DNA from: a virus
Direction: 5' to 3' (one strand)
Length of the DNA stretch: 26,154 bases
IMG/VR virus record: IMGVR_UViG_3300048592_000519
Coordinates: 1-26,154 of that record
Positions 7,098 through 15,453 of this stretch are shown one piece after another. The notes beneath the pieces are model-generated. The model did no database searches, was not told the DNA's origin, and saw only the letters and a program-made list of their open reading frames with translations. Position numbers and translations under genes: made by a program. Each line of letters begins with the position of its first letter. Position 1 is the stretch's first letter.

Positions 7098-9223
7098 CAG
7101 CCGCACCCGTCCCTGTCGCCCACCGTCGCCGACCACCGCGCCGCGTCGTGGAGGTCAACCGTCCACCGGCTCCGATCCCCCACCAGCGCGCACCCCAACA
7201 GCAGGAACACAATCAAATCATTCAGGGTCAGCGCCCCCGCCAGCTCCTGCATCAACACCGACACGCCCCCCGGCGCAACCACCACCGTCGCCGGTGACAA
7301 CAGCCCCGTCAGCTCCGCCATCTCAATCAGCGCCGGTGACCCGACGCTCGAGACAAATAGCGCCAGCGCTTCGACCAGCGCCTCAACCGTCGCCACCTCA
7401 ACGGCCGTCGCCCCCGGCACGATCCCCAGAGGTTCCACCGCCAGCAAATGCCCCAACGACGCCAGCGCCACCGTCATCGGCGAGACGCCCACGCCCACGC
7501 TCTCGGCCGCCAGCACCGCCGTCAACGTCGCCAGCAGCACATCCTGCCCCAGCCCCAACGCCATCACCTGCGCGATCAGGTTGAACGTGTTGAACTGCAA
7601 CACCACCGCGCCCGGCACCACATCCAGCCCCACGGCCGATGCACTCGCCGCCAGCGCCAGCAGCTCCACCGGCAGATTCTCGCCCACAATCGACACACTC
7701 ACGGCCGCGCCGCTCAAGCTGACCGTGTTCAGCGTCACCTGCGACAGGTCGTTGGCGATCGTGAACGTCACCGTGCTCGAGGCCGAGGTCAGCGTGCCCA
7801 TCAGCAACGCCACCGCCCCCGTCGCCACCGTCGCGCTCTCGTGCCCCAACAGCGCCGTCAGTTCGTCCAGCAGCAGCGCCACCTCCCCCGGTGTCACCGC
7901 CCCCAGCCCCACGGCCGCCCCCGCCGCCGCGGGCGTGCCCATCACCGGCGCCACCGCTCCCGGTGAGACCGTCACCGTCACGGCCGAACTTGCGCCGGTC
8001 AGCGTATTGGTCACAATATTCTGTGACCCGCCGTCGTCGAGGTAGACAACCGTTAACGTCGGTGCATATATGCCGGATTCATACATGCGGACCCAGGCAT
8101 AGCCGGCCGACGAGTTGTCAATGACGTACAGACCCAACTGACCCGCGCCGGTCCAGCCTGCACTATCAACAATTTCTTGCAGAACCGCCTGCATCCCGGC
8201 CGCGCTGCCTACCGGGCGAACGCTTTCGCCGGTACCGGATTCTGTATGCGTGGCCGATGCCGTTGTCTTGGTCCTGCTGCTGAAATCGTAGTTAGCCGTG
8301 GAAAAATTGGTCGCATTCGCCTCGCCTCGCACGAGGAATGAAACACTGTTAAACGACACCATACGCAGGTTCAACGTTGCGGAGATAACGGCCGCTCCGT
8401 GAGGAATGGCAACACTATCAAAAAGAAAGGCCAGTATCTTCTGTTCGCCGTTTCCTATGATTCCGAGACTGCCGGTAGAAAGAATAATCGACCCGTCGGG
8501 ATACTCCGCCCCATCTTTCGAAGCCGCATTAACACTGTATTCAACTGTGGCCTGATTGCCCGCCCGTAACGCAACGGCCGACACGGCCGCCTGTGGGGTC
8601 GCCGCCGCAATCGACACCGCCCCCGGCGCAACCGCCCCGCTGACGGCCGCCCCGGCCGCCGATAGCGTGCCCAGCGCCACCGTCTGCGGCCCGCCCCCGG
8701 CCGTGTAGGTGATGTCAATCTGCCAGTAGTCGCTGCCGTTGTCGTAGGCCAAAATGCGCGCCGTCGCTGACCCGCTGGTGCAGTCGCCAATCAACGCAAT
8801 CGGCCCCGTCCACCCCGCTCGCGAGGTGATCTCCTGCACAATCGCTGTCACGTCTACATCGTGGAAGCCCGTGCCCACGCCACTGGCGATGTCAACCGCG
8901 CTGGCCGTCGTCTGCGTCCGGTCGCTGATGTTGTTACTGGCCGTTGTGAACACGGCCGCCGTGTCCACATCCTCGCCGTACCACGTCATGATCGGGTCGT
9001 CGTAGCTGAGGCTGGCGCACTTATACCGCAACGTTGCCGCCGTGACGTTGCCCGGCAAATCGGCAAGATACGCCGACGCGTCAACCCACATCCCCGCCCA
9101 GCGCAAACCGGAATTCACCGCCAGCGCAGAATCGTCAATATCGACCGTGCTGCCACCTTGCCATGCATCGTGATTTGATGCCGTTGGGTAAAGTGAAATG
9201 CTGGCCATGATCGTCGTTTGCAT
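7097..9223 (-). CDS. Repeat-rich virion protein with two jelly-roll-like domains, 708 aa
   Basis: Three parts can be seen. Residues about 7-175 and about 215-395 are two beta-rich domains with a shared plan: an opening on Tyr/Ser-rich strands, an internal SDRTQTTAS or SSRTKTTAS segment, then IVQEI or VLQEIVDSAGWTG, and a closing strand. They resemble DNRLRE/TGF-propeptide-like jelly rolls found on surface proteins. Residues about 396-690 consist of roughly eleven degenerate units of 22-24 residues built on V-x-PGAV-x-L and T-L-x-A patterns. A shorter copy lies between the two domains. A probable fibre or capsid-decoration protein, it sits between the capsid gene and the connectors. The start at 9223 has no good ribosome site; ATG at 9208 is an alternative. 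Confidence 0.75.
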   Translation of the reverse strand: MQTTIMASISLYPTASNHDAWQGGSTVDIDDSALAVNSGLRWAGMWVDASAYLADLPGNVTAATLRYKCASLSYDDPIMTWYGEDVDTAAVFTTASNNISDRTQTTASAVDIASGVGTGFHDVDVTAIVQEITSRAGWTGPIALIGDCTSGSATARILAYDNGSDYWQIDITYTAGGGPQTVALGTLSAAGAAVSGAVAPGAVSIAAATPQAAVSAVALRAGNQATVEYSVNAASKDGAEYPDGSIILSTGSLGIIGNGEQKILAFLFDSVAIPHGAAVISATLNLRMVSFNSVSFLVRGEANATNFSTANYDFSSRTKTTASATHTESGTGESVRPVGSAAGMQAVLQEIVDSAGWTGAGQLGLYVIDNSSAGYAWVRMYESGIYAPTLTVVYLDDGGSQNIVTNTLTGASSAVTVTVSPGAVAPVMGTPAAAGAAVGLGAVTPGEVALLLDELTALLGHESATVATGAVALLMGTLTSASSTVTFTIANDLSQVTLNTVSLSGAAVSVSIVGENLPVELLALAASASAVGLDVVPGAVVLQFNTFNLIAQVMALGLGQDVLLATLTAVLAAESVGVGVSPMTVALASLGHLLAVEPLGIVPGATAVEVATVEALVEALALFVSSVGSPALIEMAELTGLLSPATVVVAPGGVSVLMQELAGALTLNDLIVFLLLGCALVGDRSRWTVDLHDAARWSATVGDRDGCG

Positions 9224-9284
9224 TTGCCGGGCGGTGGCTAGGAGTGCACCACCGCCCGGCTAGGTAATGACCGTCGCCGGTCCC

Positions 9285-9503
9285 CTAACGGCCCGCCCGT
9301 GCCCTACGGGCCTTCGTGGGCGCTGCCTTCGGCGTGTCGGCCGTCTCCGGCGCGGCCGCTTCCGGCAACTCCTCAACCGGGATCACGAACTTCCGATAGT
9401 CCGTCAGAATGACCACCACCCGGCCGCCGTTCTCGCCTATCGTCATAATGTCCGCTTCCCCTACGCCCAAATGCGCCGCCGCGCGAGCTCGTAATTCGTC
9501 CAT
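9285..9503 (-). CDS. Small head-region protein, 72 aa
   Basis: The 72-residue protein starts MDELRARAAAHLGVGEAD behind GAGAG. Residues 1-48 look like a compact alpha-beta fold ending DYRKFVIPVEEL, and residues 50-72 are a basic Ala/Pro/Lys tail (KARRARAGR). It lies 60 bases downstream of the capsid gene stop. Small proteins here are often capsid accessory or head-tail factors; I do not recognise a family. The basic tail may contact DNA or protein, which is inference only. Confidence 0.6.
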   Translation of the reverse strand: MDELRARAAAHLGVGEADIMTIGENGGRVVVILTDYRKFVIPVEELPEAAAPETADTPKAAPTKARRARAGR

Positions 9504-9563
9504 CTCTCAACTGCCCTGACCCGAGGGCCGGATACAACACCCGGCCCCCGGCTCCTAACCTGC

Positions 9564-11786
9564 TTAAGCCACGTTGCGCTTGCCGATGCCGCGCGGACCG
9601 TTCACGCCCGCCGCGAACTCGTCACGCACCTTGATCGGCAGCACGTCGTTGGTGAACATCAGCCCGCTCCTCTCCGAGACCACCGAGAACAGCTCCGGCG
9701 CCGGATGCGCCCGGCCGCCCGGATTCTGGCTGTAGCTCATCTGGATCACTGGGTACACCATCGGGTCGACGACGTAGGCCCAATTGTTGTTGTCCGTCCA
9801 GTCCGGCACCACCAGCGGCACCGGCCGCGGGTCCGCAAAGCCGCGGTCCTGCGCTTCCGGCGTGTAGGAGGTCGGCATGCCCTCGCCGTAGCCGAACAGC
9901 TCCAACGCCGTGTCGTACAGCTCGGCCGGGACTAGCACGAACCGCGGGAACACGCCCAGCACCGCGCCGCTCTGCAACTCGGTGTGCTGGAACGCCTCAG
10001 CGCGGGCCGCCCGCCATCCGGCGGCGTCCAGCGCGGCCGTGCCGATGTTGGCATGGTCGGCGTGGAACAGCGCCTTGCTGTCCGTCGCCAGCGTCGGGCC
10101 CACGCCCGCATTGGCCGTGAACAGCGCACTGATGGCCGCGCTACGCGAGCGAACGGCCGCGTTGGCCAGCGCCCGCGGGATCGCCTGCATCTGCTGGATG
10201 TCGCTGTTCTTGATCATCTCGCGGGTGATGCCCACGTACCCGCCGCGCTTCACGAACGCGGCCGTTTCCTTGGCGTCGTCAACCGCGAGTTCGGTGTAGG
10301 TCCCGCCCTCAGCGACGGTCGGCAGGTTGGTAATGCCGCCCATCGTGATCCACTTCATGGTCTGCAAGCTGCCGTCGTTGGGCTCGACGCTGGTGATACG
10401 CTCAAACCAGCGCCAGTGGTCGAGGCGCACCATCTGCTCCACGATCACCTTGTTCAGCGCGTCCACAGCCAGGTTCGGCAGCGTCGCCGTCGTCGCCGAG
10501 GCGAACATCAGCCGGGTCGGGTCGAAGATGCCCCGGAACTCGGTGTCACCCGTCAGGGCAACGTACAGCTGGTCAAACCGGCGCATGTTGGCCGGCGGCG
10601 TCTTGGCCCCGCCCACGCCGAAGAACCAGTTCACATGGTCACTGGCCTCGTCCATGGCATCGCGCACCTGCATGTCACGCGGCGCCTTGCCCCCGATCTG
10701 AACCACGTTGCCCTCCTGCAGGGCCGCCAGTTCGGCGCGGGCCTCAGCCACGGCCGTCTCCACGTCGCCGGGCGTCTCATACGTGCCGCGCTGCAAACGC
10801 GCCTGCACCGCCGAGGGCAGCCCCGACGCCTGAATAATGGCCTTGGCGGCCTGGGCCTGTACGGCCTGCAGCCACTCGTTGGCCTTCGGCTCAACCACCT
10901 GCTCAGCGGCCGCGCCCTTTTCCACTTCCTTCATCTCGCTCATGACTTCACTCTCCGTTTCAATGTCGGCCGTCCCACCCGCGGCCGCTAAGCTGATCTT
11001 TGCCGGGGCGCGGTGCCGCCGGCGATGCTCCAAATAGTGCGCGGCAAACACCCGCGCCTTGGCCGGTTCGATGTCGTAGTCGTAGATACCGGTCAAAAAC
11101 TCGCGCACCCGGCCGGGCAGTTCGCCCGTCTCCAGGTACTCGTGAATCACCCCTTCCAATGCCGGTAGCGACGCCCCGCGAAACACCTCGTCGAGCGTCT
11201 CGTACACATCGGCCGCCAGCCGGCTCGTCGTGTTGCCGAACAGCCCGTCCCGGTTGGCCGCCGGTTCGTCCACCGCGTCCACCGCGTGCGCCGCCTCAAT
11301 CCGCAATGCCGGATACTTTGCCGTCGCCCCCTGCGGCCGGAAGCCCTCGTCCGGCGTCTCCGTCCCGTCGGCCAACGTCCACGCCCCGTAGCCGTCCACC
11401 ACCACCGACAGCCCAAACGCTTCCGGGTCCTCTTCGGCGAGGCTCTCCACATACTCGCGCAGGTCGCCGCTGGGCGACTTGGCCGCCGTCTCGCTCAGAT
11501 GCAGGTCACCGATCACCTTGTCGCCCTGCACCTGAAAGTTGCGCATCCGCCCCAGATACTTGCCCAGCCCGTCCGCGCTCAGGCCGGGGTGGGTGAAACG
11601 GCTCTTCAACCCCGCCGCGGCCGCGTTGCCGAGGTCGGCGAACTGTTGCAGCGATGTCCGGTCCACCATCAGTCCGTGCCCCAGCGCCTCCACCGCCTGC
11701 ATCGCCGAGACGCCGCGCAACACGTGCGCCTCCCGATCCACGCGGCCGACCGGCCCATAGGCGTTAAACCTCATTCGTTCCGTCAT
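9564..11786 (-). CDS. Fused prohead protease-major capsid protein, 740 aa
   Basis: The N-terminal part (about 1-235) has the features of a head-maturation protease: RFTHPG with His66, then an FGLSVVVDG strand with Ser127, about 60 residues apart as in the His/Ser proteases of phage heads. A charged region (about 280-380, EVEKGAAAEQVVEP then Ala/Gln-rich helix) resembles a scaffold or delta domain. Residues about 380-740 match HK97/Mu-like capsid proteins, with a TDTEFRG-type E-loop region, RGGYVGITREMIKNSD, AISALFTANAGVGP and a C-terminal SERSGLMFTNDV. The ATG overlaps the stop of the 72-aa gene (ATGA). A second in-frame start with its own ribosome site lies at codon 282. Processing would release the shell protein and peptide scaffold during head assembly. 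Confidence 0.88.
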   Translation of the reverse strand: MTERMRFNAYGPVGRVDREAHVLRGVSAMQAVEALGHGLMVDRTSLQQFADLGNAAAAGLKSRFTHPGLSADGLGKYLGRMRNFQVQGDKVIGDLHLSETAAKSPSGDLREYVESLAEEDPEAFGLSVVVDGYGAWTLADGTETPDEGFRPQGATAKYPALRIEAAHAVDAVDEPAANRDGLFGNTTSRLAADVYETLDEVFRGASLPALEGVIHEYLETGELPGRVREFLTGIYDYDIEPAKARVFAAHYLEHRRRHRAPAKISLAAAGGTADIETESEVMSEMKEVEKGAAAEQVVEPKANEWLQAVQAQAAKAIIQASGLPSAVQARLQRGTYETPGDVETAVAEARAELAALQEGNVVQIGGKAPRDMQVRDAMDEASDHVNWFFGVGGAKTPPANMRRFDQLYVALTGDTEFRGIFDPTRLMFASATTATLPNLAVDALNKVIVEQMVRLDHWRWFERITSVEPNDGSLQTMKWITMGGITNLPTVAEGGTYTELAVDDAKETAAFVKRGGYVGITREMIKNSDIQQMQAIPRALANAAVRSRSAAISALFTANAGVGPTLATDSKALFHADHANIGTAALDAAGWRAARAEAFQHTELQSGAVLGVFPRFVLVPAELYDTALELFGYGEGMPTSYTPEAQDRGFADPRPVPLVVPDWTDNNNWAYVVDPMVYPVIQMSYSQNPGGRAHPAPELFSVVSERSGLMFTNDVLPIKVRDEFAAGVNGPRGIGKRNVA
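10941..10956 (-). promoter_or_regulatory. Internal in-frame ribosome site and ATG within protease-capsid gene
   Basis: On the minus strand GGAGAG (10956-10951) stands 7 bases before an ATG (10943-10941) that is in frame with the fusion gene, at codon 282. Initiation here would give a 459-residue protein holding the scaffold-like stretch and the whole capsid domain but no protease. The spacing and match are better than those of several real starts in this operon. Confidence 0.5.
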
Positions 11787-12001
11787 TCCCCATCCTCCAG
11801 TGCAATCCGGCGCGTTGCCGGTCTGCGTCCCGCCCGGTTGATGTTCAATTGCGTGGCCGGAATGCTGATGAACACCAGCTCCACCTCGCCCGGCCCGTCA
11901 TCAACCCATTCAAACGTCGCCCCCGGAATCGGCCGCCCGTTGACCGTCACCACCTCGCGGCCGTCCTGATACGACACCGAGACGCTGTTACCGCTGGCCA
12001 T
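11783..12001 (-). CDS. Small protein between portal and capsid fusion, 72 aa
   Basis: I set the start at the ATG at 12001-11999 (MASGNSVSVSYQDGREV), which overlaps the end of the portal gene by 14 bases and has GAGGG 5 bases upstream; a longer frame is only a portal-gene shadow. The stop overlaps the ATG of the protease-capsid gene (ATGA). The product is beta-rich (EVVTVNGRPIPGATFEWVDDG) with a basic C-terminal stretch (NRAGRRPATRRIALEDGE). I do not recognise a family. Its place between portal and protease suggests a minor head-assembly protein. Confidence 0.65.
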   Translation of the reverse strand: MASGNSVSVSYQDGREVVTVNGRPIPGATFEWVDDGPGEVELVFISIPATQLNINRAGRRPATRRIALEDGE

Positions 12002-13391
12002 CGTCGCCCTCTTGCGCCGCCGGGTCCGGCGCGTCGGCCGGTTCCTCAGGCGGCATGAGCTGCGGCGGCACTTCCGGTTCTGGCGCGGCCTCGAGTTCGT
12101 CCATGATGGCCTGAATCTGACCCTCATCCATGCCTTCGCCGATGAACTGGAAGAACAGCCGTAGCGATTCCTCGCGCAGTGTCGGTGAGTCGGTCCCCAG
12201 CGCCGTCGCCAGACTGTTGAAGGCGTCGGCCAGCTCCCGCCCGGCCGTGGCGAGGTTCGTGTTGTCGTCCCGGCTGATGTCGGGCAGCTCCACCACAATG
12301 TCATCACGCGACGGTAGCCGCCGCGTCGTCGTCGAGCCGTAGGCCCGGCTGTACGCCACGTGGCACAGGTCAATCACCATGTCGGCCACTTCCTGCTGCC
12401 GCCGCTTCATGTGCCGCACGGCCGCCCGCTCCATCGCCGTCGCCGTGGCCAGGTTGACATCCATGCTGTCGGCCAGCCAGTGCGGCGGCTGCCCCGCGCC
12501 CACGGCCACCATCATGCGCACCGCCTGCAGGTCGTTGGCCGCGTCCGCCCCGCCGAGGTTTGGCGTCTTCATGTCCCACTCTTCGTCCGCGTCGTGAACG
12601 ATGATCGCCCCCGGGGAGGGCGTGTTGGAGCTGTACTTCTTATGTGTCGCCGCCACGGCCGCCTTGGGCACTTTCACGAACCAGTAGAACACCCGTGCCG
12701 CCCAGTTCAGCTGCACCCGGTCCTCCAGCATCCGCGAGTAGCGCAACAGCCACGGGATGATCGGCGCCAGGTCCCCGTCGCCCCACAGCGCCCCTACCGG
12801 CCGGTTGATGGCGTAGTGGCACATCACCGCGTCGGCCGTCGCCGCGTCCGGGTGCTGCGGCGAAAGCCACACCCGCGCCGGCTCCCCCGGCCCCTGCTTC
12901 TCGTGGTACTCCAGCTCCATCTCCCAATCGTTGTCGGCCGTGACGATCTTCAAGATGTGGCTTTTGGGGATGGCCCGCACGTAGCTCATGCCGTCGGCCG
13001 AATTGCGGAACAGCGCCACGAACAGATCCCCCGCCCGGCTCCATTCGTCCACGAGGGAAGGCAGCCGCAAATCCATGCGGTTCTGCCGGTGTGTCCAGAA
13101 CTGGTCGATGAACCGCCCCATCTGCCCCGGCGCCTGCGGTTGCAGCCCGTCGCCCAGCACATGGTCGGTCGTTGTGTCGATGATGCGCCGCGCCTGCGGG
13201 TGCTTGCGCCACGCCTCCAGCGCGTCGGCATACAGCGCCTCCATCTCGGCCCAGTCGCGGTCGTTGGCCCGCGTCCCTGTGCCGTAGGTCTCCCAGCCGT
13301 CCGAGGAACTCGTCACCGGCGCGGCCGCAATCTCCGCTAATGCGGTTGTCTCAAAGCCCAGCCAGTGTAAGAACCGTTCCCATCTCGTCAT
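11988..13391 (-). CDS. Phage portal protein, 467 aa
   Basis: The 467-residue product starts MTRWERFLHWLGFETT and has the run of features typical of lambda/SPP1-type portals: a helical N-terminus (AEMEALYADALEAWRKHPQ), RRIIDTTTDHVLGDGL, the wing with SYVRAIPKSHILKIV, a clip-like HPDAATADAVMCHYAIN, and a C-terminal stem with AAVRHMKRRQQEVADMVIDL. The acidic tail (EEGMDEGQI to EPEVPP) is common. The portal forms the dodecameric DNA entry ring at the head vertex. Length is in the usual 400-550 range. No Shine-Dalgarno is visible upstream; a U-tract hairpin ends right at the start codon. Confidence 0.88.
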   Translation of the reverse strand: MTRWERFLHWLGFETTALAEIAAAPVTSSSDGWETYGTGTRANDRDWAEMEALYADALEAWRKHPQARRIIDTTTDHVLGDGLQPQAPGQMGRFIDQFWTHRQNRMDLRLPSLVDEWSRAGDLFVALFRNSADGMSYVRAIPKSHILKIVTADNDWEMELEYHEKQGPGEPARVWLSPQHPDAATADAVMCHYAINRPVGALWGDGDLAPIIPWLLRYSRMLEDRVQLNWAARVFYWFVKVPKAAVAATHKKYSSNTPSPGAIIVHDADEEWDMKTPNLGGADAANDLQAVRMMVAVGAGQPPHWLADSMDVNLATATAMERAAVRHMKRRQQEVADMVIDLCHVAYSRAYGSTTTRRLPSRDDIVVELPDISRDDNTNLATAGRELADAFNSLATALGTDSPTLREESLRLFFQFIGEGMDEGQIQAIMDELEAAPEPEVPPQLMPPEEPADAPDPAAQEGDDGQR

Positions 13392-13397
13392 GCAAAA

Positions 13398-13449
13398 AGC
13401 GCCTTACCAGCCTACGGCGTTCAGGACGCTCGCAAATAGGTAAGGCGCT
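13398..13449 (-). terminator. Terminator-like hairpin directly upstream of portal start
   Basis: The arms AGCGCCTTACC (13398-13408) and GGTAAGGCGCT (13439-13449) are perfect 11-bp inverted repeats with a 30-nt loop that holds a smaller hairpin (GCGT/ACGC). On the minus strand the stem is followed by TTTTTGC and then the portal ATG. A second GGCGCTC copy, three bases beyond the outer arm, could pair alternatively. It reads as a rho-independent terminator or attenuator placed in the portal leader. Confidence 0.6.
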
Positions 13450-13467
13450 CAATGGCGCTCATCTACG

Positions 13468-13504
13468 TATGGGTGGGGGTCGTGGTCAAGAATACCCCCA
13501 CATA
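13468..13504 (-). repeat. G-rich hairpin in portal leader
   Basis: TGGGGGT (13474-13480) and ACCCCCA (13494-13500) form a 7-bp stem with a 13-nt loop, extended by TATG/CATA after a two-base bulge. It lies in the predicted untranslated leader between the candidate promoter and the terminator-like hairpin of the portal gene. A related ACCCCCA-ATATGG pattern occurs near attP at 16945-16960. Confidence 0.45.
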
Positions 13505-13514
13505 TGGTGCTCAA

Positions 13515-13543
13515 AGTATAGTCGATGCCGCTACGCCCGTCAA
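13515..13543 (-). promoter_or_regulatory. Candidate sigma70 promoter of the head-tail operon
   Basis: On the minus strand TTGACG (13543-13538) and TATACT (13520-13515) are separated by 17 bases, a near-consensus match at ideal spacing. It overlaps the stop codon of the 63-aa gene and points to the portal. Transcription would begin near 13508 and leave a leader of about 115 bases containing two hairpins. Confidence 0.6.
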
Positions 13544-13731
13544 CCCCATGCGTCTCGCGCCCGGCCGTTTGCTTCCGGGTCCGTCTCGATTACCACCGGC
13601 AGCTCCGGCCGGTACTGCGTCAGGTCGATGGTATACATCACACCCCGCAGCTGCACCTGTATCACCAGCCGCTCCGGGTCGAACTTGAACAGCAAACGGC
13701 CGTCGGGTCCGCGAACATCAGTGTAGGCCAT
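13540..13731 (-). CDS. Small protein between large terminase and portal, 63 aa
   Basis: The 63-residue frame begins MAYTDVRGPDGRLLFKFDP and overlaps the large-terminase stop by one base (TAATG), so it is translated in series with packaging genes. It is a short beta-rich protein (RLVIQVQLRGVMYTIDLT) with no Cys and no membrane segment. I do not recognise a family. Its end overlaps the -35 of the candidate portal promoter, so this gene closes the terminase transcription unit. Confidence 0.6.
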   Translation of the reverse strand: MAYTDVRGPDGRLLFKFDPERLVIQVQLRGVMYTIDLTQYRPELPVVIETDPEANGRARDAWG

Positions 13732-15059
13732 TAGGCGACGTGCCTCAGGTGGTCGAGCGGGTCATAGCCCGGCACCCAGTCGCTTTCCGGTTCCCGATCG
13801 TCGTTGAGGTAGGAGCCGACATAGCGCAGGGCGTCGAGCCGGTGGTACTGCGACTTGTCCGCAATGGCCTCCAGCGGTTCGCCCGCCTCGTCGGTCACGC
13901 GGGAGTAGTTGCCCAGCTCGTCGAGCGTCTCAGAACAACTGTCAAAAACTATCAACCGGCCGTTGGCGAACAGCGAGTACACCCGGTTGATGCCCACCTC
14001 GACATCACCGACCAGCGGCTTGCGGACCCGCAGTCCGGCCGTGGTGAATTCGTCCCGCCATTGCTGTTCGCCCGGCGCCCCGCCGAACGCCTCGAACTCG
14101 CCCGGTTCGCCTTCCAGCAGCAGCGCCGCGTGTTCGGCCGCCGTCCTGTCGCCCGCATGGTACTCGCGGTACAGGAACAGCTGGCCATCGTCCGGCCGCT
14201 GGGCGATGAACACGGCCGCCGTGTTGACGCCGCCGAAGTCGAGCCCGAGGTAGCGGGGCCAGTCCGAGGGGATGGGGAACGGCCGGCAGGTCATGGTGTC
14301 GGCGTCGAAGGCGGAGTAGATGAGGCCCGCCGGCCGCGTGAACAGCGCCCGGTTGAACATGTCGAACCGCCAGGCCGGCAGCTCTCGCCGCGCCCGGTCG
14401 TACTCCTCGCGCGGGAACGCCGGGTTCATGATCGACTCGAACCGCACAAGCGATACGTCGTCGCCCGGCGCGTCCCAAAAGCGCTGTTTGAGCCAGCCCC
14501 AATAATAAGGCGTGGTCGTGATCAGCACCCGGCCGCGGTGGATGGCCAACCGCCGCATGATGGCCTCGAACGATTCCGCCTTGAACGCCGGCTGACCCGC
14601 CTCGTCGAGCCACGCCGCCCGCGCGGTGGCGCTCTCGAGGCTGTCGGGGTCCGTGGCGTAGCCGAACCAGACCGTGGTCTTGTAGTCGCGGCCGCTGGCC
14701 CCCCATAACCGCTGCTGGCCCGTCTCGTCCACCTCGAACCGCCGCGATGGCGAGCCAACATAACGGCCGAGCGCGAGGTAGTCCTCGAACAGCCGCCGGA
14801 ACTCCGGCAGCGCCTTCTTGTCGAGCAAGCTGAACGTGGGCGTGACCACGAGGTAATCGCCCGGCCCGGCCGTCTGCATCTCCCGGTGGAGCCATGCGGG
14901 CCCGAATGTGGTCTTGCCGCCCTGTGTGCCCGCCAACACGACCACATACCGGCCGTCGGCCTGCCATGCCTGCCACTGGCCGGGGTGCATGTGGTAGCGG
15001 AGTTTACCCGCGGCCGTCAGTTCGTAGAAGTCATTCGGGGGTGTCGGCGTCGAGGTCAT
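13731..15059 (-). CDS. Terminase large subunit, 442 aa
   Basis: This is the packaging motor. Counting from the ATG at 15059 the Walker A motif is GTQGGKTT (44-51), the Walker B-like WLDEAG (150-155) carries Asp152-Glu153, and the coupling motif ITTTPYYWGWL lies near 180-190. The nuclease domain opens with YLGLDFGG (Asp274) and later acidic residues follow. The ATPase drives DNA into the prohead and the nuclease cuts concatemers. An upstream TTG (15080) would add seven residues; neither start has a clear ribosome site, and the overlap of 29 bases with the upstream gene suggests coupling. Length is typical of the family. Confidence 0.93.
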   Translation of the reverse strand: MTSTPTPPNDFYELTAAGKLRYHMHPGQWQAWQADGRYVVVLAGTQGGKTTFGPAWLHREMQTAGPGDYLVVTPTFSLLDKKALPEFRRLFEDYLALGRYVGSPSRRFEVDETGQQRLWGASGRDYKTTVWFGYATDPDSLESATARAAWLDEAGQPAFKAESFEAIMRRLAIHRGRVLITTTPYYWGWLKQRFWDAPGDDVSLVRFESIMNPAFPREEYDRARRELPAWRFDMFNRALFTRPAGLIYSAFDADTMTCRPFPIPSDWPRYLGLDFGGVNTAAVFIAQRPDDGQLFLYREYHAGDRTAAEHAALLLEGEPGEFEAFGGAPGEQQWRDEFTTAGLRVRKPLVGDVEVGINRVYSLFANGRLIVFDSCSETLDELGNYSRVTDEAGEPLEAIADKSQYHRLDALRYVGSYLNDDREPESDWVPGYDPLDHLRHVA

Positions 15060-15402
15060 GGGGTGGGGGTACGATCTCAATGCCCAGCACGCCGACGCGG
15101 CCGCCGGCCGACGTTACGTCTACCTGCGACTTCTCGCCGTCGATGTGCTTGTAAAGCCACTTTACGATGTTGGCGTATTCCTCCAGGTCTTTCACCTCGA
15201 GCGCGCGGCCGTCGAGCATCGTCACCCTTCCCGTGGTGACGATTTCAGCCATCATCTGGGCGATCAGCCGCTTACGCGCCACGCGCGCGCCGTCCGGCGT
15301 CGGAACCGTCTTCCCCAGTTCCGTCTCCAAGATGGCCGTTAGCGCTCTATTCTTCGGCGGTCGCCCCGCTGGGTTGCCGGATTGGCCTTTCTTAAACGGC
15401 AT
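15031..15402 (-). CDS. DUF5681-type, small-terminase-like protein, 123 aa
   Basis: The start is the ATG at 15402 with GGGGAG five bases upstream; an upstream extension lacks coding support. The N-terminus MPFKKGQSGNPAGRPPKNRA is the signature of DUF5681 proteins, a basic Gly/Pro-rich segment followed by a helical region (IAQMMAEIVTTGRVTM). Proteins of this type are regularly encoded just before large terminases and are thought to act as small terminase subunits that bind the packaging site. It overlaps the large terminase by 29 bases. Family recognition is strong; the terminase role is by context. Confidence 0.8.
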   Translation of the reverse strand: MPFKKGQSGNPAGRPPKNRALTAILETELGKTVPTPDGARVARKRLIAQMMAEIVTTGRVTMLDGRALEVKDLEEYANIVKWLYKHIDGEKSQVDVTSAGGRVGVLGIEIVPPPHDLDADTPE

Positions 15403-15424
15403 TGCTCCCCACTGTATAGCAGAC

Positions 15425-15439
15425 GTTTCAAAATGAAAC
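15425..15439. promoter_or_regulatory. Palindrome in terminase leader, candidate operator
   Basis: GTTTCA and TGAAAC are perfect arms around AAA. The palindrome lies about 15 bases downstream of the candidate -10 of the terminase promoter and 23 bases before the start codon, where a bound protein would block transcription. Confidence 0.4.
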
Positions 15440-15453
15440 ATTTCCCCTGCGTC

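Noticed and set aside
9984-10991. A long plus-strand frame of 335 aa antisense to the capsid gene
   Set aside because: It is a Arg/His-rich shadow of the GC-rich capsid frame, with no domain and no ribosome site. The same holds for long antisense frames at 1365-2486, 12360-13340, 13740-14708 and 22994-24058.
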